From Sulfurimonas sp. UBA2011 (GTDB taxonomy: Bacteria; Campylobacterota; Campylobacteria; Campylobacterales; Sulfurimonadaceae): 64,000 nt of DNA. The first letter of the stretch is position 1. Each line of letters opens with the position of its first letter. Below are positions 55,398 through 63,207 of this stretch, piece by piece. The notes below the pieces were generated by a model, which had not been told where the DNA came from, searched no databases, and was given only the letters and a program-made list of their open reading frames with translations. The stretch lies in NCBI GenBank assembly GCA_002335055.1, contig DDCH01000004.1, positions 328,731 to 392,730 on the forward strand, written 5' to 3'. Made by a program: the position numbers and the translations under genes.

Positions 55398-55589
55398 ATG
55401 AAACCAAAAAATGAAGTTACACGCAGTTTACTCGTAGATAGACAGACATGGGATGACTCCATGAAATATGCACGAGATAGATATAAAATGAGTCTGAGTA
55501 AAGTGATAGAATCACTACTTCAAGAGTGGTTAGTTAAAGAGAAGAGAAAACCTCTAGATAATACAAATCAAGGGAAGTTTTTCGAATAA
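55398..55589 (+). CDS. Small RHH-like DNA-binding protein
   Basis: 63 residues from the preferred start at 55398 (ATAAGGCAAAG upstream), rather than 55374 inside the previous gene. TRSLLVDRQTWDDSMKYARDRYKMSLSKVIESLLQEWLVKE fits a strand followed by two helices, as in ribbon-helix-helix antitoxin-type regulators. No toxin follows; dapD is next. Role as co-regulator of the DUF6166-HTH gene is inferred from position. Confidence 0.65.
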   Translation: MKPKNEVTRSLLVDRQTWDDSMKYARDRYKMSLSKVIESLLQEWLVKEKRKPLDNTNQGKFFE

Positions 55590-55596
55590 AATAGTG

Positions 55597-55602
55597 TATA
55601 AT
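55597..55602 (+). promoter_or_regulatory. Extended -10 box for dapD
   Basis: TATAAT preceded by TG, 32 bases before the dapD ATG. Confidence 0.6.
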
Positions 55603-55633
55603 TCACTTAATAAATCAATTAAGCGAGAATTAA

Positions 55634-56833
55634 ATGGAAATTATACAAACAGAAGATGCTTTTAAGGCACTTATACAAGATATCAAAACAACAACTGATG
55701 GTTATAGAGACCCTCTAGCATTTGGTATTTGTCGTGTTGACTTAGGTCAACTAAATGTAGAAAAAACACTACAAGCAACTTATCCACTTATTAACTGGGA
55801 TGAAAACTTTGGAAGTGCTGCTATTTTTGTTAGAGCATTACACGAACAAGGTATCACTGTTGACTTTTCACAAACAGAAGTAGTTTGTACTATAAATGTA
55901 GACTTTTTAAGAGCATGTTTAGCTGCATTTACACCATACTCAGATGAAGCATATGGCGATTCTCACAAAAATATTCAAGTTATCTCAGCACTGTATACTC
56001 AAATCATTAGTAATGGTTCTTTTGAAGGTGAGTTCAAAGTAACTTTCATCTTTGATGATGCTGCTGTAGAAAGTGTTGAAGCTGCTTATCTTAAACTATA
56101 TGCAATATCTCAAGCAAAAGTGCCTTTAAGAAGTATCAACTTAAATGGTGCATTTGGTGCATTACCAAATGTTGCTTGGTCAAATGGTCAACCAATTGAA
56201 CTTGACTACTTAAGAGAGTTCGAAATTGAACTTAAATTAGCAAATGAATACCCACATATTGATTTTGTTGATAAATTCCCAAGATTACTTCAACATATCA
56301 TTCCTCAAGACAATACTCGTATCTTAGATACTTCTAAAGTACGTTTTGGTGCACAATTAGCAGCTGGAACTACAGTAATGCCAGGTGCTTCATACATTAA
56401 CTTTAATGCAGGAACTACTGGTTCTGTTATGGTTGAGGGTCGTATTAGCTCTTCTGCTATTGTTGGTGGTGGTTCAGATGTTGGTGGTGGTGCTTCTATC
56501 CTTGGTGTTCTAAGTGGAACAGATGGTAACCCAATCAGTGTTGGTCAAAACTGTCTCTTAGGTGCTAACTCTACATGTGGTATTCCTTTAGGTGATGGTT
56601 GTATTATCGATGCAGGTGTTGCGATACTTGAAGGTACTAAAATAGCTATTTATCCAGAAGAACTTAAAAAATTAATGGCTATCAATACAAATATGAAAAT
56701 GGAAGGCGAAATCTTCAAAGGTAAGCAATTAGCAGGTTTTTATGGTATTCACTATAGACAAAACTCTATGACTGGTGAGATTACAGCTTCTCGTTCAACT
56801 AAAGAGATTAAACTAAACGCAGACCTACACTAG
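55634..56833 (+). CDS. dapD: 2,3,4,5-tetrahydropyridine-2,6-dicarboxylate N-succinyltransferase
   Basis: Succinylates tetrahydrodipicolinate in lysine and meso-diaminopimelate synthesis. 399 residues, the long form of Campylobacterota, not the 274-residue type of E. coli. The C-terminal half is a left-handed hexapeptide helix (GTTGSVMVEGRISSSAIVGG, GASILGVLSG, LGANSTCGIPLGDGC). Own extended -10 promoter. Confidence 0.92.
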   Translation: MEIIQTEDAFKALIQDIKTTTDGYRDPLAFGICRVDLGQLNVEKTLQATYPLINWDENFGSAAIFVRALHEQGITVDFSQTEVVCTINVDFLRACLAAFTPYSDEAYGDSHKNIQVISALYTQIISNGSFEGEFKVTFIFDDAAVESVEAAYLKLYAISQAKVPLRSINLNGAFGALPNVAWSNGQPIELDYLREFEIELKLANEYPHIDFVDKFPRLLQHIIPQDNTRILDTSKVRFGAQLAAGTTVMPGASYINFNAGTTGSVMVEGRISSSAIVGGGSDVGGGASILGVLSGTDGNPISVGQNCLLGANSTCGIPLGDGCIIDAGVAILEGTKIAIYPEELKKLMAINTNMKMEGEIFKGKQLAGFYGIHYRQNSMTGEITASRSTKEIKLNADLH

Positions 56834-56899
56834 TTTTAGTATCTTATCTTTCTCTTATCTTTATCGGTATACAATAGTATATACATAAAGGAGAAAGAT

Positions 56900-57205
56900 A
56901 TGAATATATCCAACAACATTTCTTCCCTCTTTGCGAACCAAACTTTTTGACATACAGGTGCAAATAATATTGTAAATGTAAATACAGATGGTTTTAGACC
57001 ACAAGATACAAGAATAACAAATACTAGTGGTTCGCCTGAGGCTATAACTAGGATAACTGATAATAATGGCTCAACAAAAAGTCGGACAGACCTCGCAAAA
57101 GAAATACCTGACCTGATAGTCTCGAGTGGTGTTGCCGAAGAAAATGTAGCGGTAATTAAGACTCAAGATGAAATGTTTGGTACACTTTTGGATATTAAAG
57201 GGTAG
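56900..57205 (+). pseudogene. Broken flagellar rod/hook-type small protein gene
   Basis: A 102-codon frame opened by GGAGAAAGAT and ATG, with TGA at 56948 as the only break. Around it: ISSLFANQTF-stop-HTGANNIVNVNTDGF is the N-terminal signature of flagellar rod/hook proteins (ANNIANVNTDGF) and the C-terminus AVIKTQDEMFGTLLDIKG is their end pattern. TGA is a true stop elsewhere in this window (metG), so this is a broken gene or a very recent change. It overlaps the end of the NlpC/P60 gene. Confidence 0.78.
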
Positions 57206-58532
57206 AGATACTCTTTAGTTTAAGGAGCATTGATGCATTTGTATCAAATGCTTTAAGGTTTTTCCCTACTTCAAGTGTGCTAAATATCGGTCGTCCTATG
57301 ATAAACCTACCTTCCATGCCATCTTTTTTTGTTTTTACACCCCAAACATTTTGAAAAATTATTGCTTCATTATTATACTGACCTACATACAATGCAATAT
57401 GACCTTGCTTATATACTAATGTTCTAAAAGCAATAGCTTCTTTTTTTATTACTAATCGCTTACCATCAGGGCTAACACCTTCAAGGTTAACAACTTTACC
57501 TACCTTACTCTGTTTTGAAGAGTTTCTAGGTAACCAAAGTCCAAAAGGTGCATAAAAGTCTCTTAGTGTTGAGGAACAATCACGCTGTCCAAAAATACCA
57601 CCCCAGCCATAATTTGTTTTGCTAATTTCTTTTAAAATCATATTTATATTTTGAGCATTAAACTCTAGTATACCTTTATGAACTACACTTTTTTTTATCT
57701 TTGATTGTATGTATAGTGGTTTTTTATTTTTATATTTACTGAGTGTTAAAACTGTATAAGTCTCTTCATCTTCGTGCACAAGTGGAAGCATCATTCCTAT
57801 ACGAGATTTAAATAAGAACTCGTGTGTCTGTGAATATATAGACACACCCTCTTCTATCATAAAAACCTGCTCAGCTTTTTGCCAAAGTTTTGTGTACTTT
57901 TCATCGATGACTACTATATTTCTACTTTTCACCCAACCAAAAGCAAAACTAGATTCTACAAAAACCCATTTACCATCTTTTGAGTAATGTGAGAGTATTA
58001 AAGGTTGATTTGCTGCGATAGAGCTATTTTGTAGATAATCAAAAGGAAAACCCTCCCCTGCTTTTTTGGGGTCGTGCAGTACTGGTTTATTTGTGGGAAA
58101 GGCTCTAAGGTTTACATTAACAAGAGTGAGTGCTTTTTTATTAACACTTGTATAAAACTCATAATTTGCATTATCTAAATTTTTTTGAAAAAATGACTCT
58201 TTATGAAGTTGAAGATTTTCCCCATAAGTATTGCCTACCTTATAAGTCGTATGTGCCCATTTTGCATCTACTAAGGCTATTGACACCTTATCTAAGTTCC
58301 AAACTCTAAAGTATTGTTTTTCAAATTGTTTTTGAGAGAAAGAGGAACTTTTAGCTAAGTTTTTTGTGTAAAAACTTACATCTTGGGGAATAGTCTTTAA
58401 ATCACTTATATACCGAGGTATATACTTTTCTACTTTGACTTCTACTATTTTTATAGGTTCCTCAGTTTGAGTTTTTTTTACAGCACAAGAGTTAAAAAGA
58501 CATAATGCACATATAAGGTAAAAAAACTTCAA
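57195..58532 (-). CDS. NlpC/P60 lipoprotein with SH3 domains
   Basis: 445 residues. Lipoprotein signal (FNSCA, Cys at about 16). N-terminal stabilising part, two SH3b-type modules (about 150-260), then an NlpC/P60 peptidase domain with catalytic Cys in GQRDCSSTLRDFYAPFG and His in QGHIALYVG. Cleaves peptide stems of peptidoglycan. Convergent to and overlapping by 11 bases with the broken flagellar-type gene. Confidence 0.9.
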   Translation of the reverse strand: MKFFYLICALCLFNSCAVKKTQTEEPIKIVEVKVEKYIPRYISDLKTIPQDVSFYTKNLAKSSSFSQKQFEKQYFRVWNLDKVSIALVDAKWAHTTYKVGNTYGENLQLHKESFFQKNLDNANYEFYTSVNKKALTLVNVNLRAFPTNKPVLHDPKKAGEGFPFDYLQNSSIAANQPLILSHYSKDGKWVFVESSFAFGWVKSRNIVVIDEKYTKLWQKAEQVFMIEEGVSIYSQTHEFLFKSRIGMMLPLVHEDEETYTVLTLSKYKNKKPLYIQSKIKKSVVHKGILEFNAQNINMILKEISKTNYGWGGIFGQRDCSSTLRDFYAPFGLWLPRNSSKQSKVGKVVNLEGVSPDGKRLVIKKEAIAFRTLVYKQGHIALYVGQYNNEAIIFQNVWGVKTKKDGMEGRFIIGRPIFSTLEVGKNLKAFDTNASMLLKLKSISTL

Positions 58533-58546
58533 ACTTTCTCCTTTAT

Positions 58547-59206
58547 TTAGTCTACATCTCCAAATCTACTTACAACACGACCTAAGACTTCTACATCATT
58601 TGGTGAAAGTGTTTGTGTTGAGTAAACTGAGTTATCACTTATCACATCTATCTGACCATCTATTCTAGTTTGAATACGTTTGATGAAAAGTCCTGCTTCA
58701 GTTCTGATAGTAAAAATACCACCACGATTTAAATCTGTCTTACTTCTGTTTATAAATACTATATCATTATAGCTAAAAGTTGGCTCCATCGAATCGCCAG
58801 AGACATTTATCGCTTCAATGTTCTTAAGCTCGCGCTCACCACCTAACATAAACATAAAGTGTTCTGGTATCTCTAACTCTGCTATCTCTTCGTACTGCTC
58901 ATCTGCTCCACCACCTGCACTTGCATTTACATCACTCAGGTATTTCACCATATAGAACTTATTTGTCGCTTCTACGAGTGATTCTGGAGATTGTCCATAT
59001 AGTAACCAGTTAATAGATATGGCTTTTTTAGCACAAAAATCTAAAAGTTCGGTAAAAGGAATTTTGTCTCGTTTTTTCATAGTTGCAAAATTCATCTGAG
59101 AGATACCTAAAACATCGGCTACATCTTTGTCAAATACTTTTTTTGATGAGAAGTCAGAAGAGACGATACTTTTAATCTCTTCTACTATATTTAAAAAGCT
59201 ATTCAT
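58547..59206 (-). CDS. S24-type (LexA/CI-like) repressor
   Basis: 219 residues from ATG 59206, chosen because AAGGGG precedes it by seven bases; a frame to 59263 crosses a likely operator. HTH at about 30-55; self-cleavage Ala-Gly site in NASAGGG; S24 catalytic Ser in VSGDSMEPTFS and Lys in LFIKRIQ. Such proteins self-cleave on DNA damage. No phage genes are seen, so a stress switch or a relic. Divergent to a 27-codon ORF. Confidence 0.88.
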   Translation of the reverse strand: MNSFLNIVEEIKSIVSSDFSSKKVFDKDVADVLGISQMNFATMKKRDKIPFTELLDFCAKKAISINWLLYGQSPESLVEATNKFYMVKYLSDVNASAGGGADEQYEEIAELEIPEHFMFMLGGERELKNIEAINVSGDSMEPTFSYNDIVFINRSKTDLNRGGIFTIRTEAGLFIKRIQTRIDGQIDVISDNSVYSTQTLSPNDVEVLGRVVSRFGDVD

Positions 59207-59246
59207 GTCTAACCCCTTTTTATCAATTTCACAAATTATAATATTA

Positions 59247-59264
59247 TTTGAGACAAATGTCAAA
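59247..59264. promoter_or_regulatory. Candidate operator of the S24 repressor
   Basis: TTTGAGACAAATGTCAAA is an imperfect palindrome with half-sites TTTGA-A. A third half-site TTTGACA follows at 59278-59284. Both lie between the repressor start and the divergent small ORF. Confidence 0.5.
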
Positions 59265-59350
59265 GTTTTTATTGCATTTTGACATATTTTTTATATTTTA
59301 TTACAAATTGATGTATTATTCTTCAGATTAAGAGTTAAAAGGGAAAGAAA

Positions 59351-59434
59351 ATGTCAACAATTATTAAAAATGCAGAGAGTATGTTTGAGAAGCTAGAGTC
59401 TAAAATGGAGAGATGGGCAGAGAAAATATTTTAA
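59351..59434 (+). CDS. Very small ORF divergent from the S24 repressor
   Basis: 27 residues (MSTIIKNAESMFEKLESK and then a basic tail) with AAAGGGAAAG before ATG. One amphipathic helix, lysine and glutamate rich. Coding status is likely but unproved; it would be controlled by the repressor. Confidence 0.45.
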   Translation: MSTIIKNAESMFEKLESKMERWAEKIF

Positions 59435-59485
59435 GAGCTAACGCTCAATACATGTGAGGCACTAAATGCCAAATCGTATAATATT

Positions 59486-59605
59486 TTATTTTTTATTATC
59501 TTCTCGCTCTCTTTGAGCTGATTTATTTTTATGGTAACCCGCAAAAATAAATATCATAAATAAAACAAAAAGTGTTAAAACAATAGTATCAATATATACA
59601 CCCAA
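59486..59605 (-). CDS. Small single-span membrane protein downstream of trmL
   Basis: 39 residues, TTG start at 59605 with AAGG upstream in the trmL end. One span (about 4-25) and a charged tail NKSAQREREDNKK. The gap to the trmL stop is two bases, so it is co-translated. Function unknown. Confidence 0.6.
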   Translation of the reverse strand: MGVYIDTIVLTLFVLFMIFIFAGYHKNKSAQREREDNKK

Positions 59606-59607
59606 GA

Positions 59608-60078
59608 CTATGCCTTATTAAAAGTACTATACGTTTGTCTTATAGCATCATAAAGAATGATACCTGTACTAATTGCTAGATTAAGACTTCTTCCCTCTGA
59701 TGTCATTGGAATCGTTATATTTCTATCTTTGTAAGTATTTAAAATGTCTTCAGGAATTCCCTTAGTCTCACTTCCAAAAATTATAAAATCTCCATCTTTG
59801 AAATCAGTCTCAAAATATGGTCTATCTGTTTTAGTTGTTGCAAAGTGGGCATTTTCGCCTATCTCGTTACTTGCAAAAAACTCATCTATAGATTCCCAAA
59901 CATGTAAGTCTAACTTATCCCAGTAATCAAGACCAGCACGACGTACTGCTTTTTCATCTATGTCAAAACCGATAGGTTTAATGAGATGAAGAGATGCACC
60001 TGCATTTACACAAAGCCTTCCTATCGCACCCGTATTATTTGGAATCTGCGGATTTACTAATACTATATTAAAACTCAT
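59608..60078 (-). CDS. trmL: tRNA (cytidine/uridine-2'-O-)-methyltransferase TrmL
   Basis: 156 residues, SPOUT fold. Methylates the wobble ribose at position 34. Motifs: NPQIPNNTGAIGRLC (about 9-23), FGSETKGIPEDIL (about 102-114) and IPMTSEGRSLNLAIS at the knot. Located after purU in the leftward block, 10 bases on. Confidence 0.93.
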   Translation of the reverse strand: MSFNIVLVNPQIPNNTGAIGRLCVNAGASLHLIKPIGFDIDEKAVRRAGLDYWDKLDLHVWESIDEFFASNEIGENAHFATTKTDRPYFETDFKDGDFIIFGSETKGIPEDILNTYKDRNITIPMTSEGRSLNLAISTGIILYDAIRQTYSTFNKA

Positions 60079-60088
60079 GAATTATCCT

Positions 60089-60925
60089 CTAAAAAATTAC
60101 TGTTTTGTTTTCGTATACAAAAATTCTATCTTCTAATGCTAACTTTAATGCACGTGAGAGTACAACTTTTTCTACATCACGACCAGAACGTTGCATATCT
60201 TTCCAACCATAAGCATGGTTTACATGGATTACTTCTTGGGCAATGATTGGACCTTCATCAAGATTATTGTTTACAAAGTGTGCTGTTGCACCAATGATTT
60301 TAACACCTCTGTCATACGCTTGTTTATAGGGGTTTGCACCTATAAAGGCAGGTAAAAACGAGTGATGAATATTGATTATTTTATCTTGAAACTCTTCAAC
60401 AAACGCAGGTGTTAATATACGCATATATTTTGCAAGAACAATATAGTCAACATCTTCATAAGAGTTAATACACTCTATTATTTTTTGCTCATGAACTTCG
60501 CGTTCTAAATCTACATGAGATACAGTCACATAAGGAATATCAAACTTACTCACAAGAGACTCTAATTTATCATAGTTAGACACTACAGCTAAAATATTTG
60601 CTTCGAGTTCTCCTGATTCATGACGAATAAGTATATCACCCAGAGCATGCAGCTCTTTTGTTGCCATAATAATTATGTTTTTCTTTTTTGGTTCGATTAC
60701 TTTTACACTAGAATTTTTTGGAAGCACTGCATTTATAGCATCAGTTAAATCTTTTTTATTTACAGCACCTTCAACAACAGAACGCATAAAAAACTTGTTA
60801 CGCTCTTTATCAACAAACTCACTATTAGAAAGAATATTTAAATCATAATTAAAAAAGATACTAGATACCTTATGTACAAGTCCTTTTTCATCATTTGCAT
60901 CAATTAGGACTCTATAATGATTCAA
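60089..60925 (-). CDS. purU: Formyltetrahydrofolate deformylase
   Basis: 278 residues. ACT domain (about 1-80) and a formyltransferase-like catalytic part: INIHHSFLPAFIGANPYKQA and ATAHFVNNNLDEGPII with Asn, His and Asp in the active site. Gives formate for PurT-type or other one-carbon use. Adjacent to a CiaD-like gene as in Campylobacter. Confidence 0.93.
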   Translation of the reverse strand: MNHYRVLIDANDEKGLVHKVSSIFFNYDLNILSNSEFVDKERNKFFMRSVVEGAVNKKDLTDAINAVLPKNSSVKVIEPKKKNIIIMATKELHALGDILIRHESGELEANILAVVSNYDKLESLVSKFDIPYVTVSHVDLEREVHEQKIIECINSYEDVDYIVLAKYMRILTPAFVEEFQDKIINIHHSFLPAFIGANPYKQAYDRGVKIIGATAHFVNNNLDEGPIIAQEVIHVNHAYGWKDMQRSGRDVEKVVLSRALKLALEDRIFVYENKTVIF

Positions 60926-60926
60926 A

Positions 60927-61262
60927 CTAAACTTCCTTCTCTAATTTTTTTACTCTAGTATCAATTGTTGCTAGGGTATATTCTAGAAAATTAAGTGTCA
61001 TATCAACTTTTGCTTCTATGTTAGAGTTATTAGGTGCTTGAAAACCTTCAAAAAGGACTAAAAGCCTTTCTCTAATTGAGTTTAAGTACATAAGTTCACT
61101 CTCTGTAGTGCTTGTCGTTTGTGTTATTACTTGTTCACTTTGAGGCGTTTCTTCAAAAAAATCTTCTTTTTTTGGTGTTTGTATAAGAGTCCTCTCATCT
61201 TCTACACCATGAGTCTCTTCCATTTCTGCCAGTGTTGAGAGTATTACATCTTTTAATTCCAT
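60927..61262 (-). CDS. CiaD-like protein
   Basis: 111 residues from the ATG at 61262 (the preferred start; a longer frame begins at 61277). The C-terminal half RERLLVLFEGFQ then KVDMTLNFLEYTLATIDTRV matches the conserved end of Campylobacter jejuni CiaD (Cj0788 in my memory), a secreted invasion effector next to purU and cca. Here the N-terminal half is short and different. The role in a free-living relative is open; the gene lies beside purU just as there. Confidence 0.72.
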   Translation of the reverse strand: MELKDVILSTLAEMEETHGVEDERTLIQTPKKEDFFEETPQSEQVITQTTSTTESELMYLNSIRERLLVLFEGFQAPNNSNIEAKVDMTLNFLEYTLATIDTRVKKLEKEV

Positions 61263-61501
61263 GCTTTTAATAACCACCTTTCAAACTCGTTAAACTCTAC
61301 TTCATTTTCCATTTTTAAAAAATAATCTTTCATTTCGTGATTTATATTTAAAAACTTTTTACGCATTCCAGAGAGTCTTCTAATAGCAATTTTTGCATCA
61401 CCATTGTTAGGATCTTTTTTTAACACTGCTTTATAAATATCTAATGCTTCTTCTTTAAGACCTTGAAGTTCATAAATATTTGCTAAAGTAAGTGTTTGCA
61501 T
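61253..61501 (-). CDS. TPR-like protein
   Basis: 82 residues. One canonical TPR (LANIYELQGLKEEALDIY, then PNNGDAKIAIRRL) plus a helix; ends in ERWLLKAWN. Overlaps the CiaD-like gene by ten bases, so the two are coupled. Probably a small binding protein. Confidence 0.72.
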   Translation of the reverse strand: MQTLTLANIYELQGLKEEALDIYKAVLKKDPNNGDAKIAIRRLSGMRKKFLNINHEMKDYFLKMENEVEFNEFERWLLKAWN

Positions 61502-61511
61502 ACTGTTCTAA

Positions 61512-62579
61512 TTATCTTTGTATATAGTTTGCGATAATAGAACCCATCTCGCTTGTTGAACATACTTCTTTAGCATCATACTGTGCTAAATCACCAGTTC
61601 TATAACCCTCACTTAGAGTCTTTTTAATCGCAGCATCTATCTTATCAGCAGCTTCATTCTCATCAAGAGCATATCTAAGCATCATAGATGCAGAAGCAAT
61701 AGTTGCAATTGGATTTGCTATACCTTGACCAGCAATATCTGGTGCAGAACCATGTATTGGCTCATAAACACCAATTTTCTCACCTACAGATGCAGATGGT
61801 AAAAGACCAATAGAACCACAAAGCATAGAAGCTTCATCAGAAAGAATATCACCAAAAATATTTCCAGTAAGCATTACATCAAACTGTTTTGGATTTAGAA
61901 CTAATTGCATTGCAGCATTATCAACATACATATGTGTAAGTTCAACATCAGGATACTCTGCTGATATTTCAGTTACAACATCTCTCCAAAGCTGAGAAAC
62001 ATCAAGTACATTTGCCTTATCTATAGAACAAACACGCTTATCACGTGTTTGTGCAATTTTAAAAGCTTGGTGTGCGATACGAACGATTTCACTACGAGTA
62101 TATACCATAGTGTTCCAGCCTTTATCTTCAGTACGACCCTTAGGCTCACCGAAATAAATACCACCGATTAACTCACGTACAACCATAATATCAACACCCT
62201 TGATAATCTCAGGCTTTAATGAAGATGCATTAATAAGTTCATCATATACAACTGCCGGGCGTAAGTTAGCATAAACACCAAGCTCTTTTCTAAAACGCAG
62301 TAGTCCACTCTCAGGACGCTTCTCACGAGGAAGAGAATCCCATTCAGGTCCACCAATAGCACCAAAAAGTACAGCATCAGAAGCTAAAGACTTTGTAATA
62401 GTCTCTTTGGGAAGAGGATCGCCAGTTACATCATAAGCAATACCACCCATAAGTGCTTCATCATAAGAAAAGTGAAAACCAGAACATGTAGCAACAGCAT
62501 CAAGTACTTTAACAGCTTCGTCAATTATCTCAGGGCCAATTCCATCGCCCTTAATAAGTGTAATTTTATATTTTTTCAT
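61512..62579 (-). CDS. leuB: 3-isopropylmalate dehydrogenase
   Basis: 355 residues; oxidises isopropylmalate in leucine synthesis. N-terminal [20 protein letters not shown], and [11 protein letters not shown] and [14 protein letters not shown] blocks are standard. Start touches the end of leuD. Confidence 0.96.
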   Translation of the reverse strand: MKKYKITLIKGDGIGPEIIDEAVKVLDAVATCSGFHFSYDEALMGGIAYDVTGDPLPKETITKSLASDAVLFGAIGGPEWDSLPREKRPESGLLRFRKELGVYANLRPAVVYDELINASSLKPEIIKGVDIMVVRELIGGIYFGEPKGRTEDKGWNTMVYTRSEIVRIAHQAFKIAQTRDKRVCSIDKANVLDVSQLWRDVVTEISAEYPDVELTHMYVDNAAMQLVLNPKQFDVMLTGNIFGDILSDEASMLCGSIGLLPSASVGEKIGVYEPIHGSAPDIAGQGIANPIATIASASMMLRYALDENEAADKIDAAIKKTLSEGYRTGDLAQYDAKEVCSTSEMGSIIANYIQR

Positions 62580-63083
62580 CTATTTACCTTTTAGTTCATT
62601 CGCTGCAAAGTTCATTAAACCACCTGCATCAATTAATTCTTGCATAAACGCAGGAATTGGTGTGAAGTTATATGTTTTACTTGTAGTGTTATTTGTAATA
62701 GTTCCAGCATCCATGTTTACTGTTACATCATCACCTTCGTTAATTTCTGCACTCTCTGGAAGTTCAAAAATTGGAAGTCCCATATTAAATGCATTTCTAT
62801 AAAAAATTCTTGCGAATGTAGGAGCTATAATAGCAGCAATACCAGCAGCCTTTAGTGCTATTGGTGCATGCTCACGGCTACTTCCACAACCAAAGTTTTC
62901 ACCAGCAACAATTAAGTCACCTGAACTCATTTTATTTACAAATTCTGGATCAGAATCTTCCATAACATGCTTTGCTAGTTCCTCAGGAACTGAAGTATTT
63001 AAATATCTTGCCGCAATGATTATGTCTGTATCGATATCTTTACCGAATGTCCAAACTTTTCCGTTTATATTTGCTTTGCTCAT
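62580..63083 (-). CDS. leuD: 3-isopropylmalate dehydratase small subunit
   Basis: 167 residues; swivel domain of isopropylmalate isomerase. FGKDIDTDIIIAARYL, NFGCGSSREHAPIAL and IFYRNAFNMGLP are family signatures. LeuC is not in the window to the right; flgG is next upstream. Confidence 0.95.
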   Translation of the reverse strand: MSKANINGKVWTFGKDIDTDIIIAARYLNTSVPEELAKHVMEDSDPEFVNKMSSGDLIVAGENFGCGSSREHAPIALKAAGIAAIIAPTFARIFYRNAFNMGLPIFELPESAEINEGDDVTVNMDAGTITNNTTSKTYNFTPIPAFMQELIDAGGLMNFAANELKGK

Positions 63084-63180
63084 TATAAAATCCTAATATA
63101 TATTTTATTAAATAATTTTGTGATTATATCCAATTTTTGATTTGAGTTTAATGAAAGTTTTTTTAAGGAGGAATTTAAGA

Positions 63181-63202
63181 CTTGATATTAAAAAGTATCA
63201 AG
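63181..63202 (-). terminator. Weak hairpin after flgG
   Basis: A 7-bp stem CTTGATA/TATCAAG with an 8-base loop follows the flgG stop, with a T-containing but broken tail. It separates flgG from leuD. Confidence 0.4.
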
Positions 63203-63207
63203 CCTAT

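Noticed and set aside
56948..56950. TGA read as an amino acid in the flagellar-type gene
   Set aside because: TGA is used as a normal stop for metG in this window, and no selenocysteine element is seen after it.
58547..59434. Prophage signalled by the S24 repressor
   Set aside because: No integrase, terminase, capsid or tail genes are near; flanks are ordinary chromosomal genes.
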